Below are positions 1-9,835 of a DNA stretch of 44,347 nt, piece after piece. Position 1 is the stretch's first letter. Every line of letters begins with the position of its first letter. Below the pieces are notes generated by a model. It was not told the DNA's origin. It ran no database searches and was given only the letters and a program-made list of their open reading frames with translations. The stretch is from a virus, in IMG/VR virus record IMGVR_UViG_3300020190_000109, positions 1-44,347 of that record; one strand, written 5' to 3'. The position numbers were made by a program, and so were the translations under genes.

Positions 1-443
1 TTACTATTTCTAATATCATTAATTGGTCCAAAAACACTAGTATCAGAACCACTTATAACAACAAACTCTAAGTTATAATTTCCAGTAAAAAATAAAGAAC
101 TATTAATATCAATATCTGCTGTAAAACTAACACCAGGATCTCTAACTACTAAAACAGTTCCACTAGCTTGTGTACCGGTTTTCATTTCAAATGCAAAATC
201 TCTAAACCGCCTTTTTAATAGATCTCCTGTAGCAGTTTCAATATAAAATCCATCTATTAAACTTTCGAGCTCTGACCACATACCAGAAATTGTTGAAGAA
301 ATAGACCTAAATATACTTCCAATAATTGATCCTTCACTGAAGTCGGTTAACTTTTTTGTATTGCCTTGTTGTTGTGATACAAGGGTATCAACCATTTCCT
401 GATTAATGGTTTGAAAAGTTTTTGACTCAAATTCTTTTGGCAT
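1..443 (-). CDS. Baseplate J-like protein, N-terminal part (runs off the window)
   Basis: The reading frame opens with ATG at 443 and stays open to the left edge, so only about 147 N-terminal residues are visible. They have the usual start of the baseplate J/Mu gp47 family. A polar helix is followed by 'DFSEGSIIGSIFRSISSTI' (the family's 'G...R.......I' helix), then 'IDGFYIETATGDLL' (the conserved 'A.G..LD' turn), and then a beta-rich segment beginning 'TGTQASGTVLVVRDPG'. Proteins of this family form the baseplate wedge that connects the hub to fibres. The gene directly follows a gp25/W-like gene, the same W-then-J order as in P2-like and other contractile phages, which strengthens the call. 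The C-terminal domains cannot be seen. Confidence 0.8.
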   Translation of the reverse strand, partial: MPKEFESKTFQTINQEMVDTLVSQQQGNTKKLTDFSEGSIIGSIFRSISSTISGMWSELESLIDGFYIETATGDLLKRRFRDFAFEMKTGTQASGTVLVVRDPGVSFTADIDINSSLFFTGNYNLEFVVISGSDTSVFGPINDIRNS

Positions 444-455
444 ACTTATTGTTCC

Positions 456-944
456 CTAACTAATACTCAAAGAGCTAGACTCATTTGACCCAATACGAAT
501 AGTTTGCTCAGACTCTACGCCGGTAATTTCATACGTAATAGACAAGTTTATCTTTCCACGGGATATATCAACAATGTCCAGATTTATGTCAGTTACCGAG
601 ATGCGCGTATCTTCAGAAATTACCCTAACTACTGTATCAGTAAAATTCTTTACCCAATGATTTGTAAGTGGCTCAGATATAAAGGTATGTAACATAGAGC
701 CATAGGTGCTATCGTAATAAACCCAGTTTTTTGAACCCGCTTCTGTGTAGGTTACTACTAATGCTTGATAAGCTCCAAGCGGAGTTCTAAGCCTTCTAAT
801 CAAACTCTCTTTTACGTTAATTTCGTTACTAGCTAAAGCCAAGTCACCATCTTTTATGTCAAAGTCTATTTCATCTACGGGTATTGAGGCTATGATTCTG
901 TTGTCTTTTTGAAGTAACAAATCGCTGAAAGGATCTAATGCCAT
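456..944 (-). CDS. Baseplate wedge protein, gp25/W family
   Basis: This 162-residue protein has the length of T4 gp25 / P2 gpW-type baseplate wedge proteins. A 'DGDLALASNEINVKESLIRR' segment followed by 'LRTPLGAY' matches the family's helix plus 'L.T..G..' loop. The 'YGSMLHTFISEPLTN' stretch resembles the 'YG..l...i..p....' motif. A C-terminal beta strand pair ends the protein. In other myoviruses gp25 joins the sheath initiation ring to the wedge. It lies one gene before baseplate J with only 12 bases between them, and directly follows a putative spike/hub accessory gene. The family call rests on pattern recognition of short motifs and on gene order. Confidence 0.72.
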   Translation of the reverse strand: MALDPFSDLLLQKDNRIIASIPVDEIDFDIKDGDLALASNEINVKESLIRRLRTPLGAYQALVVTYTEAGSKNWVYYDSTYGSMLHTFISEPLTNHWVKNFTDTVVRVISEDTRISVTDINLDIVDISRGKINLSITYEITGVESEQTIRIGSNESSSLSIS

Positions 945-1928
945 TTAATTAGCCTCGCTTTGAAATGCCACTTCATCGCCAGGAAACACATAAGCAGGGA
1001 TTGGACTCATTCCTTCCCATTGAGGTAATTCAATATGCTTTTTAACTTTAGATGCTGTGCCTGTAGGTAATCCAGTTGCTTCGTGTGTTGTAATGATTTC
1101 ACTAGCAACAGGTATAACTGGGTTTACATCAACTCTGCTAGCTTGTACTACAATTTTACTATTAGATCCTTGAGAAATAACACTAATGTCATTATTTGTT
1201 CTTATCTCAAGTTCACCCTCACTAGATATTTTAATTTTAGTTGAGGCTACTACCTCTGCGGTATCAGCAGAAACATGAAACTTTTCGTTTGACAATAAAG
1301 TTATATCGCTAGCAGACACACTATAAACCCCCTTTACAGTAGATAATAAGTTCTGTGCTCGCTGGGTTAATAGGTCTGCCTGCTGTAGTAGCATATGAGC
1401 GAATATAAGCCTCGTATGGGCGCTATCCGTAATAAGGGGTGCTTCACAGCGCATAGCTGTCCCACCGCGCCACAGGAGGCTCCTAAAGACCTTTATGTCA
1501 TTACCTGACAGTATTGTTGTCTGATTGCCTGTAGCGGTGTGTACAGCGTTTGTATTCACTACATCAGCTAGTTGACCCCGACTGTTCCTAATACGAATAA
1601 GAGGCTCGTTATAAGACTTAGCATTGACTGTAGCAAGCTTGTTTATAAGATCAATAAATCCGTTGTAGTCACTAGATGCAACGCCCTCGGCTTCGGTAGC
1701 AAGAATTTTTTGAAGGTTTGCAGATATCTCTATCTTAAGTTTTTGCAAAACTTCGGGATGAGCATCTTCAGGCGGAATCTGTTTTGTACCGGCTGATGCA
1801 TCTGAAACAAGTGTGGCTGCCAAAGGCTTTTCTACAGAAGCCATCAACCCTATAGACTGTATTGAGTTTGATTTAGCTTGTTCTGCCATTGCAGAGCCAA
1901 ACTTGATTACTTTTGAATCACTAATCAT
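945..1928 (-). CDS. Baseplate protein with short beta-helix-like repeats (unrecognised)
   Basis: This 327-residue protein has no family that I can name. Residues about 205-265 are an alternating polar/hydrophobic series ('ISSEGELEIRTNNDISVIS' and following). It resembles the beta-helical 'G.I.I.a...I.I.a' strands of gp5/VgrG-type spikes and of baseplate hub proteins. The N-terminal half is helical and rich in Ala, Ser and Gln. A possible coiled segment precedes the beta region. The start codon overlaps the stop of the 450-aa gene upstream by four bases (ATGA), so translation is probably coupled. Its place between spike/hub-type genes and gp25 suggests a baseplate component. That role is inferred from position. 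Confidence 0.5.
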   Translation of the reverse strand: MISDSKVIKFGSAMAEQAKSNSIQSIGLMASVEKPLAATLVSDASAGTKQIPPEDAHPEVLQKLKIEISANLQKILATEAEGVASSDYNGFIDLINKLATVNAKSYNEPLIRIRNSRGQLADVVNTNAVHTATGNQTTILSGNDIKVFRSLLWRGGTAMRCEAPLITDSAHTRLIFAHMLLQQADLLTQRAQNLLSTVKGVYSVSASDITLLSNEKFHVSADTAEVVASTKIKISSEGELEIRTNNDISVISQGSNSKIVVQASRVDVNPVIPVASEIITTHEATGLPTGTASKVKKHIELPQWEGMSPIPAYVFPGDEVAFQSEAN

Positions 1929-3277
1929 GATGCTAAGCCTGCAAAAGCATCTTCAAGAAAAGGGGTATTTGAAAGGTACTTAGTTATTTCTAAACCCTCT
2001 TGACCCAAACTTGTTAAAGTCTCGTCATTTGCTGTGGGAAGAGCACTGTAATTAGAAATTCTTTCAAGTTGATTAATTGCTACAACAGCTATTAAACCTT
2101 CTGCACCTGTAACACCACCAAAACTATTTATCGTATTTTTCCAAGTCTCAAAAGTAGTTTCAAACAAATCAAAACGTTGAGTATTATTTAAACTTGTTGA
2201 ACCCCCATAAGCACTTAATAAAATACTTAGTAAATTATTTACATATGTTGAACTTTTTACTGCTGCGTCATTATAAGATGAGTTTTCGCTTAAAACAGAA
2301 ATAAGTTCATTAGGGGTTGTATTAGAGTTACTTGGCACTGACGACAAACTATTCCAAGTATCTTGATACTCATCAAATATTCTTTTATGTGTAAAATATT
2401 CCATAAGTATTGTAGATATACTTGTAGGGTTCTTTAAAGTAGATTTTAGGTTAGATAACCAAACCTGTGGGTGACTTGTATATCCAGCTTGTTGATACAG
2501 GCTCTTCATGGCTGTTGCTACATTATGTGGAATCTCTTCTAGGGCCTTATCAAGTTGTCTTAAACACATAAAAGCTTTGTAGTTTACAACAGTCCGTAAA
2601 CCAATAATTGCAACTAATTCTGCAAGTTCAGTGGATACTGTAAGTCCATCAAGTATCCAGCTATTAGTTGCACTCATATCAATAAGGCTTGCCCAGCGAG
2701 CAAGTAAGGTCTGTGGAATTTGATTTGTGCCTGAGCGTAAACCTGGTACAGGGTAGTACGGTAAAAGATTTGCAATTATCTGTGAGCTAGTTGTATTAGA
2801 ATTTTCAGGAAGATTTTTTGCTAGTGTATAGGCTGTGTATAAATCTAAATTATGTTGTTGCAGATTATCACCACAAGCCATGTAAAATAAGTTTCCAGGT
2901 ATAGCTGGTACCAGTAACGGGTTAGCAAGCACGCTCTCAAAATGTATTGGATTTTTATTTGTCTCAGGCTCAGCGTACAGCTTTGATGCCGGTATTTCAG
3001 ACATTGCGCTGAGTGTCTCATCATGGGTTAAGACATAGCCACAAATAAAGTTCCTCATTTGCTGTGTGTATTTCTTTAGAGAAGATGCGGGATTTTCAAT
3101 AACATCATTACTTGTATTAGCTGCTTCTGAACTAACTTTAGACAAGTATTCCTGAAGAAGCTGTAAAGCTTTCAAGTCCTGTACTAAGTTTGTTGCAGTT
3201 TGTACAGTATCCAGCACACTAGGATCAGGGCTTAATACTTTGGCTCTGATTGTACTTGTTGACGTATCTAAATTCAT
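1925..3277 (-). CDS. Hypothetical helical baseplate-region protein
   Basis: This 450-residue protein is predicted by eye to be largely helical. It is rich in Ser, Thr, Asn and Leu, with many 'LL..Y' and 'LA..' patterns, no signal peptide and no clear membrane span. I do not recognise a domain. Codons are strongly A/T-ending, as in its neighbours. It starts one base after the stop of the 160-aa gene and overlaps the next gene by four bases, so it belongs to the same tightly packed baseplate transcript. A structural or assembly role in the baseplate is the only inference supported. Three of its neighbours also lack recognisable families, so this part of the baseplate appears divergent. Confidence 0.5.
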   Translation of the reverse strand: MNLDTSTSTIRAKVLSPDPSVLDTVQTATNLVQDLKALQLLQEYLSKVSSEAANTSNDVIENPASSLKKYTQQMRNFICGYVLTHDETLSAMSEIPASKLYAEPETNKNPIHFESVLANPLLVPAIPGNLFYMACGDNLQQHNLDLYTAYTLAKNLPENSNTTSSQIIANLLPYYPVPGLRSGTNQIPQTLLARWASLIDMSATNSWILDGLTVSTELAELVAIIGLRTVVNYKAFMCLRQLDKALEEIPHNVATAMKSLYQQAGYTSHPQVWLSNLKSTLKNPTSISTILMEYFTHKRIFDEYQDTWNSLSSVPSNSNTTPNELISVLSENSSYNDAAVKSSTYVNNLLSILLSAYGGSTSLNNTQRFDLFETTFETWKNTINSFGGVTGAEGLIAVVAINQLERISNYSALPTANDETLTSLGQEGLEITKYLSNTPFLEDAFAGLAS

Positions 3278-3760
3278 TTATGTCCCTGAATCGGGTCTTT
3301 GCTTTCCTGTGCGGTTTATAACCCGATTTGAGTTTAGTTTGTAGCTATGCTGTGGATGTGGTGTACATGCTAATACAGATCCAACACCCTCAACGGTAGG
3401 GAGCTCTGAACCTACAATAGCATCTGCACTACTACTTTGGGGTGGAGTATGCCCGTAAAAAGTAATACGCTCTTGTAAACTGGGTCCAGCTTCAGGCTGC
3501 GGTACTAATTTTGTAGGATCAGGTAAAGCAAGATTTGTATTAGGTGAGTTAAGTCCAGGGATATTGTCTGTCAAAATATTACCTATATTACTAAATTCAA
3601 GGCCATAAATTGAATAACCTTTCACAAGTTGCTCAGCAGAGTTTTTTACTACTGCTACCTGCGCATTAAGATAATTACTAATAGACTGGTGGTTAAAGCT
3701 TAAATTACTAAATATACTAGTAGCATCTAATAGCTTATTAAATTCTCCTAGATTAGCCAT
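3278..3760 (-). CDS. Hypothetical small baseplate-region protein
   Basis: This 160-residue protein begins after a good ribosome binding site (GGAGGG, 5 bases from ATG). The N-terminal 70 residues are helical and polar. The rest is Pro/Ser/Thr/Asn-rich, including 'NIPGLNSPNTNLALPDPTK', and looks like an extended linker. The C-terminus carries a short basic tail ('VINRTGKQRPDSGT'). No family is recognised. It sits immediately downstream of the OB-fold spike-like gene and abuts the next gene without a gap. A connector or adaptor of the central baseplate is possible, but this is inference from position only. Confidence 0.45.
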   Translation of the reverse strand: MANLGEFNKLLDATSIFSNLSFNHQSISNYLNAQVAVVKNSAEQLVKGYSIYGLEFSNIGNILTDNIPGLNSPNTNLALPDPTKLVPQPEAGPSLQERITFYGHTPPQSSSADAIVGSELPTVEGVGSVLACTPHPQHSYKLNSNRVINRTGKQRPDSGT

Positions 3761-5857
3761 TTATACCCTCCAGTAAACCTGAGATTTAGCCAATGCATTT
3801 GCAACAAATGTGTATCGTTCAATTGTTGTAGTCCACCATTTTAAAGCCAGCGGATCTGATATGTCTCCCAAATAAGTTTGAAAAATTTGTAAAAATTCTT
3901 GTTTTGATACAGCTGAAGTTTTTCCAGCATATGTACTTAAAAATGTTTGAGCTAGTTCTTTACCAGGCTGTCCATTAAAAAGCCTAAGCATAAGATAAAT
4001 AATAAAACTACTAGTCCATAGCTGAGAAACAACCTGACCACTTTTACCAAGCTTATCTACTAGTTTTAGTGCTGTTGTATTAGATTTAAACGGCGAACCT
4101 ACACGGCCCGTAAATGCTTCAATATCAGAGTTGTATTCTTTTATAATGTATAAAATTTCTTGTACTAGTGTACGAACCTGGGCTGTATAACCACCAGCAA
4201 CGCCATACTTCAAACTATTTGTGGTGTGACTAATACCGGTTGTATCAAGGTATAAACGATCAAGAAATCTTTTTCCAGATGTATCTTTTAAAGCTGCTAC
4301 ATTTGGTACATAAAAGTTGTTCGCTTTTAACCAACCCTCGGCTGAGGTAGATATTTCTTTTAAATTTGCATGTGTTATATCTGCATAAGTGTATTGTTTT
4401 TTATTATTTGGTGATAAAGTATATCCTGTAAATCCAGCTAACTTATTAAAGTTTGATCTATCACTTAACATACTTTCTTTATAATTTATATCATTAAATC
4501 CAAAAATATTTTCATGTATAAATAAATCTACATTATTTTCAATAGTACTTATAGAAGCATTTTTTATTTTATAAAGCTTTAGTGGGTATGAATTTAGTAA
4601 CGTTTTTAATCCAACTGCCTGTGAGTTATATAACAGTGAAAGTCTTAGTGCAGCAATTAAATTAATCCAAGCAGATCCGTAACCATTTAAACCATTAAGG
4701 CAATTTAAGTTATTAGAAGTAGCTGGGTCAAAGCTATTTAAATTTCCTACAAGTGCTGTTGATGGAAAATAAGATCCACCAATTTTGCTTACATTTAAAC
4801 CCTCAGTATAAACTCCCGCTGTGAGTGCTCCAGCAATTAAGTATTTAAAGTTATCTGTAGGTTTGTAATTAGTTCTTACAAAGTTTAGTAAAGTTTTACT
4901 ATCTTCAGTTTTATTTGTATAAAATATATCGGATTGCTCAATAACAGAAAAGTAGCCTTTAGATTTTAATTTAAATTCAGCAGCTTCTTTTATAGCTAAT
5001 TCATAAATTAGTGGTGAAACTCTAAATTCAAATTTTTCTGGAAATAGAAAATTTTCTAAATTAGTTTTAACTTCTAAGTCAAGGGACTCTACTAAATCAT
5101 TTAGGGGATCTTTTAAAAATGATGATACAGGTTGACTAGAGCCTAAAGCAAATACATCAATTTCTTTTGCAAGACTATGAATGATGTCTCCAAACATACC
5201 AACATGACCCACCCCATCTTTATCAACCCAGGGTGAAATACCAGCTGGGGTGCTATCTTTGACAGCGTTTTTGATAGCTTGACTTGACGGTGTTTTAGGG
5301 TTTAAAAGAGTTTTCAGCTTAAACCCATTTGCTACAACAATCTTTCCGCCTACAGCATTTTGACTGTAAGGTGCAAATCTAAAGCCTCGAGCTGCATTCT
5401 GCTTTGTCCAGTAAGTGTCTGAACCACCATCTAAAAACCTAAAGCCATTACCGTCTTTGTCCACAGCTATGTACTTCGTAGGGGGCTCTATATCGTCTTT
5501 TAAGACGGGTATTACACTAGTAATGACTGGCTCAATCCGCCCTGAAATAAACGTTATTTGGACGTGTGTACCGGGCTCTAAAGGCTCAGGCATCCTTGCC
5601 CTATACCTTGTGAAGTTAGACTTTACGGTTTTGACTTCGCCGTCTACAACGTCTTCTGCGTTTTCAGAGACGTTAAGGAGTTTTACCTCAACCGTATTAA
5701 AATCTGAATCACCACCTGGTACAGCTACAATCGCAAAACTTTCCAAGACATTAACAGACTCTACAATCCCAAATCGGGTTGTACTAGATTCTTGTTTTTT
5801 CTCTACAACGGTCTTGAATTGCTCAAGACCTAATCCGCGTAAAAAGTTTTGATCCAT
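3761..5857 (-). CDS. Baseplate spike/hub-like protein with N-terminal OB-fold-like domain
   Basis: This 698-residue protein opens with a short helix. Residues about 25-120 then read as a five-strand OB-fold pattern: 'FGIVESVNVLESFAIVAVP', a variable middle, then 'GTHVQITFISGRIEPVITSVIP'. This is the arrangement of gp5-type baseplate spike and V-like proteins ('G.V.......v.V.....g........pG..V.v.......p.vlG'). About 570 residues follow, Asn/Lys/Tyr/Leu-rich and mainly helical, with no recognised domain. The gene follows the hub-lysin gene by 11 bases and precedes the other baseplate genes, as expected for a spike or hub component. The long C-terminal extension is unlike a classical small spike and its role is unknown. 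Confidence 0.6.
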   Translation of the reverse strand: MDQNFLRGLGLEQFKTVVEKKQESSTTRFGIVESVNVLESFAIVAVPGGDSDFNTVEVKLLNVSENAEDVVDGEVKTVKSNFTRYRARMPEPLEPGTHVQITFISGRIEPVITSVIPVLKDDIEPPTKYIAVDKDGNGFRFLDGGSDTYWTKQNAARGFRFAPYSQNAVGGKIVVANGFKLKTLLNPKTPSSQAIKNAVKDSTPAGISPWVDKDGVGHVGMFGDIIHSLAKEIDVFALGSSQPVSSFLKDPLNDLVESLDLEVKTNLENFLFPEKFEFRVSPLIYELAIKEAAEFKLKSKGYFSVIEQSDIFYTNKTEDSKTLLNFVRTNYKPTDNFKYLIAGALTAGVYTEGLNVSKIGGSYFPSTALVGNLNSFDPATSNNLNCLNGLNGYGSAWINLIAALRLSLLYNSQAVGLKTLLNSYPLKLYKIKNASISTIENNVDLFIHENIFGFNDINYKESMLSDRSNFNKLAGFTGYTLSPNNKKQYTYADITHANLKEISTSAEGWLKANNFYVPNVAALKDTSGKRFLDRLYLDTTGISHTTNSLKYGVAGGYTAQVRTLVQEILYIIKEYNSDIEAFTGRVGSPFKSNTTALKLVDKLGKSGQVVSQLWTSSFIIYLMLRLFNGQPGKELAQTFLSTYAGKTSAVSKQEFLQIFQTYLGDISDPLALKWWTTTIERYTFVANALAKSQVYWRV

Positions 5858-5868
5858 ATATGTAACTT

Positions 5869-8800
5869 CTAGTATCCCCCAAACGGTAGTTTTGGTTCTT
5901 CACGCGTAGGTATTCTACTAGGTATAAACTTAGATTCTCCTGCTTTTTCAGAATTAATTAATCCTGGAATCTTTGCTTTAAGATCTGCTATTTTTCCATT
6001 CAAATAAACAATAATTGGATCGATTTGCTTGTATAAGATAGGAAAATTTTTTCTCATTTCTATAACGTGTTGTCTTTCAGCAACATATATAAAATACTTA
6101 ACTAATTCTTTTTGAGTTGGTGTATACAAAAATGTTTCTGCTTGGTCTTCTAAACCTTTACCAGGTTCGGTATTATTAATTGCTATTTCAATTGCTTGAT
6201 TTAAGGCTTTCTCATAATCTGAAAAAAGTACAGTTACTGTATCAAGATAGCCACCTATAAACTTTCCTGCATCCCACCCTAAAATACTTAATATAATAAT
6301 ACCTAGTACGCCACCTAAAACAACTCTAAGAGCAGCCGTACCAGTTTCAAAAATTGCAGCTAAGATAGAATTGTATATTACAGTAGCTGTAGATCTTATA
6401 AAAAGTGCTACCCCAGCAGCTGCTGGTCCTGTAAACGTTCCTAAAATTTTTAAAATAGTTTCATTTGCTTTTGAGCTAGCAAAATCAAATGGCCATACTA
6501 CCATTCTGGGTGGTATAAAATCATAATCATTCCTTGCTTCAATAATTGGTCTGTTTTCTTCCATTACCTCATTAAAAAGTTGTATATCTTCAGGGTTTAA
6601 CAAAAACTTTTGTATAGGTTGATTATTTGCATCTAAAAAATACTCAGCAACAGATTTTGGAAGTGGTGGATTTGCTGCTTTTACTTTTTCTACTAATTTA
6701 TTAGCTTTACGATATACTTCATTAACGGCACTTGTATAATGAACACCATATTTATAATTAAACTTCCCTGCAGAAACTTTTTCAGAATCAACTAAAGGTT
6801 CTTTGAATTCTGTAATAGGTTTTCCTAAAGTCCAACATAAATATTGATAAGTAAAAATTTCATAAGCAGCTATTAGTTCTTCTAGCTCTTTAGCTAACAC
6901 AGCATGGGCGTATAGTACCATTAATTCTGTTGAATAACGTATATAAGAAGATTGTCTTATCTTTGATACATTTATAGGTTTAACAAGATTATCTATAGGA
7001 ATATTAAGATCACCTGAATCTAGAGCCGGATCTCTACTCAAAGCTGAAACATCTAGGGCACTATTTTGTAATCTAAGAATCTCTTGCAAGTGTGCAGGCA
7101 ACTTACGCGGATCAAATGAACCTTGTGGATCTACAACTACACCCATAGTTACGCAACCATTTTGAACGCCACCCGACGAAAACATATGGATGACGCCCTC
7201 TAAGCGCATTACGTGGTTGTCAAAAAACCCCATATTATTTAAACGCACCATATGGCTTGGTCGCATATCTGGATTTAGCGGAACCATGAAATCTGCTGTA
7301 TGTAAATCTTTTCCATGTACATTAATCATTGCATTCAAGATTAAGTCCATAGTGTTTGTTGTTACCGTTTCATCAGAAGTCTCATCCCAGAGAAATCTAT
7401 TTCGAATCGGTAGTCTAAGTTTACTTACAAACTTAAGTGGCTGTGCTGTAGTTGGGCCTAAAAGCCCAGGATTAGTTATATCAATGGTGCTTTCGCTAGG
7501 AACTGGTGGCTCTGCAAAAGCTGATTCTTTCTTAGCTGCTGCGCTTGTTGATGCAGTAGCTGCACCGTAAGATGTTGCATCATTTGTTAGTGCCATAGCT
7601 TGTTCATATGTAATTCCTGAGATTGTTGGTGTACCAAAAAGACTCTGGCTTGCACTAATTTTTGCTTTACCACCCGCACTATTATTGTGTTGAGGTGTAA
7701 CTAGAGTAAATCTTGTAACCATACCTAAAGTAGACCAACTTGAATGTGCAGAAAGTACATTAGGTTTAATTTTATTAGTAACGGGTTCAAATGGATCCCT
7801 TGTAGGATCACCCCAAGTAATTGGTGCTCTACGATCTTTAGATCTAACTAGTTCGAATGGATCTCTTTTAGGATCACCCGAACTAATTTCTGTCCCAACT
7901 TTTTTATAAGATAATATCCAAGGATTATCTTCGCCCCGTAATACAGAAATATCTTCAGTTATTGCAACAGTAGTTACAGTTGATGCATCAGTTCCAGTAG
8001 TTCGGGATTTTTCAGCAGCCAGCCAACCATTATAAAGTGGTAACCACAATAGTTCTTTTGTGGGTGGATAAACTGCAGATGATCGCCTAGCCCTGATATT
8101 ATTTGCATACCGCTTAGTCTCAGTATTTGTAATAATTGAAGAAGAAATAATTGTATCAAAAGAAAGTTTTCCAGGATTGCTTCTGAGTTCTTGCTCTACA
8201 ACATATATAAATTGAGGTTTTTTTGTTCCAGGAACTATATTACCCGCGCCTACATATAGTGTTAGTGTAAACATAAGAGCATTTTCTGTAGATAATTTTC
8301 CAGCATTATATAAATCTTCAATGCTTTGACCGTTAAAGTATTTAGCTCGAGCTTTGTTAACCATGACTTGCCAACCCATCTCTAAGTTATAGAGAGGATT
8401 ACTCTTTAAAAGAGATACATCTACTCCAGTTAAACCACTCTTCGCGTTAGGCATAACTTGTGCAAGGCCTACAGCGCCGGCATTTGAAGTATTAACCTCT
8501 CCGTCTTTGTAGTGCAACCACTGGCTTTCCAATTGAATTTGTGCAGCAAATGTAATCGGATCCAAAAACTTTGGACTACGCGCTTGTTGACTTAATTGAA
8601 TAATTTTACTTGCCCATTCATAAGCGGTTTTTTCATCGATTTTATTTGATGTTTTGAATCCTGTTATAGGTGCATAAGTTTCTGTACCAACGTAATTGTT
8701 ATAAAGTTTGATAGCTCTAGCTAAACCATCCAAGTTGTAGCTAGCAGCTCCAGCTGACTTAATACCCACACCTCCGCCAAACAGAGAAGCATCTTTAGTT

Positions 8801-9801
8801 CGCTTATAAGGCTCCCCACGAAGTCTACAAGACCAGGCTATATTACCTGTGTTAGGGTCACAGTACAGTTCTCTGGGAACTGTCTCGATACTTGAAAACC
8901 ACCTAATAGCATCCACAGGAAACTGATCTAGCAAAGCGTAAGGAGAGGCTCCGTTAGCAAGTGCACCTGTATGCTCCTTTGTAACCCCAGTAGCCCCACC
9001 AAAAAGTTTCATAGGAGGTCTTCCGCTGGGATGAAACAATAACTCGCTTGCTGGTGTACAAGCACCATTACTACCTTGGGTTATAAGTGTTTGTACAATT
9101 TTTGTTCGATCAACACCTGTAGTAAAATCTTGACCAGGTATTGTTATGCCACCAAAAATCTTTGTATCAATTAAAAACCGCATTCTGTCCCGCGCAGTAA
9201 TAATACAATTTACACCATCTGCAGGACTGTCTCCTCTACCAAGTTTAAGGTCTACTGTATCAATAACCCCTGTAAATACTTTAGTAAACTTTACTGGATT
9301 TACCTCATATGTAAGACTTACATATTTTCCTACTTCGTCAAACTTAGATAAGTACCCCATCCATATTTCGATTTCCATTTCTGGTCGAACTTCTTGTGTG
9401 TATGGGTCATCTTTAGTACCTGATTCAGTACCAAACAAACTATATCTACGAGCATCAAACTCTTTAGGTGCAGTTCCAGAGTACTCTAATCCTGGTGCTG
9501 GTATGGGACTTTCAAGAAAAGGTAAATCTATACCAAGTGCTATTCTTGCAGATGATGCTGCGTAATACCTTACAAGCTGAACTCGAGCATTCAAAACTTT
9601 CCAGGCTGTATTTGAGTGAAAGACTCTTTTCCAACCACCTAAAGGTTTTATACCAGAAGCCGTATGCGCGTTGTATTGTGGCTGCGTACACACAACAATA
9701 CATGTCGGTACAGTTTCAGATGAGTTTGGTAGAGTGTGGTCACTATCACTCATAACATAAGAATAGTTAACACCACCCTTACTATTTGGAACCCATCCCA
9801 T
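5869..9801 (-). CDS. Tail hub protein fused to lytic transglycosylase (SLT) domain, hydrophobic C-terminal region
   Basis: This is a 1310-residue mosaic. Residues about 1-330 resemble gpD/gp27-type hub proteins, including 'GVIDTVDLKLGRG' and 'ITARDRMRFLIDTKIFGG'. Residues about 400-540 form a soluble lytic transglycosylase domain. The likely catalytic Glu is E425 in 'QIQLESQW', followed by 'GAVGLAQVMP' near 442-451 (the GLMQI-type loop), an 'NPLYNLEMG' motif and 'LYVGAGNI'. The middle and end are long and partly helical. Residues about 1120-1185 are strongly hydrophobic and Gly-rich, like a membrane-active segment. The protein probably centres the baseplate and cuts peptidoglycan during DNA entry. 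ATG is preceded by AGGAG with a long (12-base) spacer. No tape measure gene lies between the tube gene and this one, which is unusual. Confidence 0.78.
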   Translation of the reverse strand: MGWVPNSKGGVNYSYVMSDSDHTLPNSSETVPTCIVVCTQPQYNAHTASGIKPLGGWKRVFHSNTAWKVLNARVQLVRYYAASSARIALGIDLPFLESPIPAPGLEYSGTAPKEFDARRYSLFGTESGTKDDPYTQEVRPEMEIEIWMGYLSKFDEVGKYVSLTYEVNPVKFTKVFTGVIDTVDLKLGRGDSPADGVNCIITARDRMRFLIDTKIFGGITIPGQDFTTGVDRTKIVQTLITQGSNGACTPASELLFHPSGRPPMKLFGGATGVTKEHTGALANGASPYALLDQFPVDAIRWFSSIETVPRELYCDPNTGNIAWSCRLRGEPYKRTKDASLFGGGVGIKSAGAASYNLDGLARAIKLYNNYVGTETYAPITGFKTSNKIDEKTAYEWASKIIQLSQQARSPKFLDPITFAAQIQLESQWLHYKDGEVNTSNAGAVGLAQVMPNAKSGLTGVDVSLLKSNPLYNLEMGWQVMVNKARAKYFNGQSIEDLYNAGKLSTENALMFTLTLYVGAGNIVPGTKKPQFIYVVEQELRSNPGKLSFDTIISSSIITNTETKRYANNIRARRSSAVYPPTKELLWLPLYNGWLAAEKSRTTGTDASTVTTVAITEDISVLRGEDNPWILSYKKVGTEISSGDPKRDPFELVRSKDRRAPITWGDPTRDPFEPVTNKIKPNVLSAHSSWSTLGMVTRFTLVTPQHNNSAGGKAKISASQSLFGTPTISGITYEQAMALTNDATSYGAATASTSAAAKKESAFAEPPVPSESTIDITNPGLLGPTTAQPLKFVSKLRLPIRNRFLWDETSDETVTTNTMDLILNAMINVHGKDLHTADFMVPLNPDMRPSHMVRLNNMGFFDNHVMRLEGVIHMFSSGGVQNGCVTMGVVVDPQGSFDPRKLPAHLQEILRLQNSALDVSALSRDPALDSGDLNIPIDNLVKPINVSKIRQSSYIRYSTELMVLYAHAVLAKELEELIAAYEIFTYQYLCWTLGKPITEFKEPLVDSEKVSAGKFNYKYGVHYTSAVNEVYRKANKLVEKVKAANPPLPKSVAEYFLDANNQPIQKFLLNPEDIQLFNEVMEENRPIIEARNDYDFIPPRMVVWPFDFASSKANETILKILGTFTGPAAAGVALFIRSTATVIYNSILAAIFETGTAALRVVLGGVLGIIILSILGWDAGKFIGGYLDTVTVLFSDYEKALNQAIEIAINNTEPGKGLEDQAETFLYTPTQKELVKYFIYVAERQHVIEMRKNFPILYKQIDPIIVYLNGKIADLKAKIPGLINSEKAGESKFIPSRIPTREEPKLPFGGY

Positions 9802-9835
9802 GTATAGCTGTAACTCCTAATTCTAGATAATACTA

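Noticed and set aside
5415-5852. Plus-strand open frame of 145 codons opposite the spike-like gene
   Set aside because: It has no start context, and codon and residue patterns are those of an antisense shadow. The minus-strand gene has a clear OB-fold pattern.
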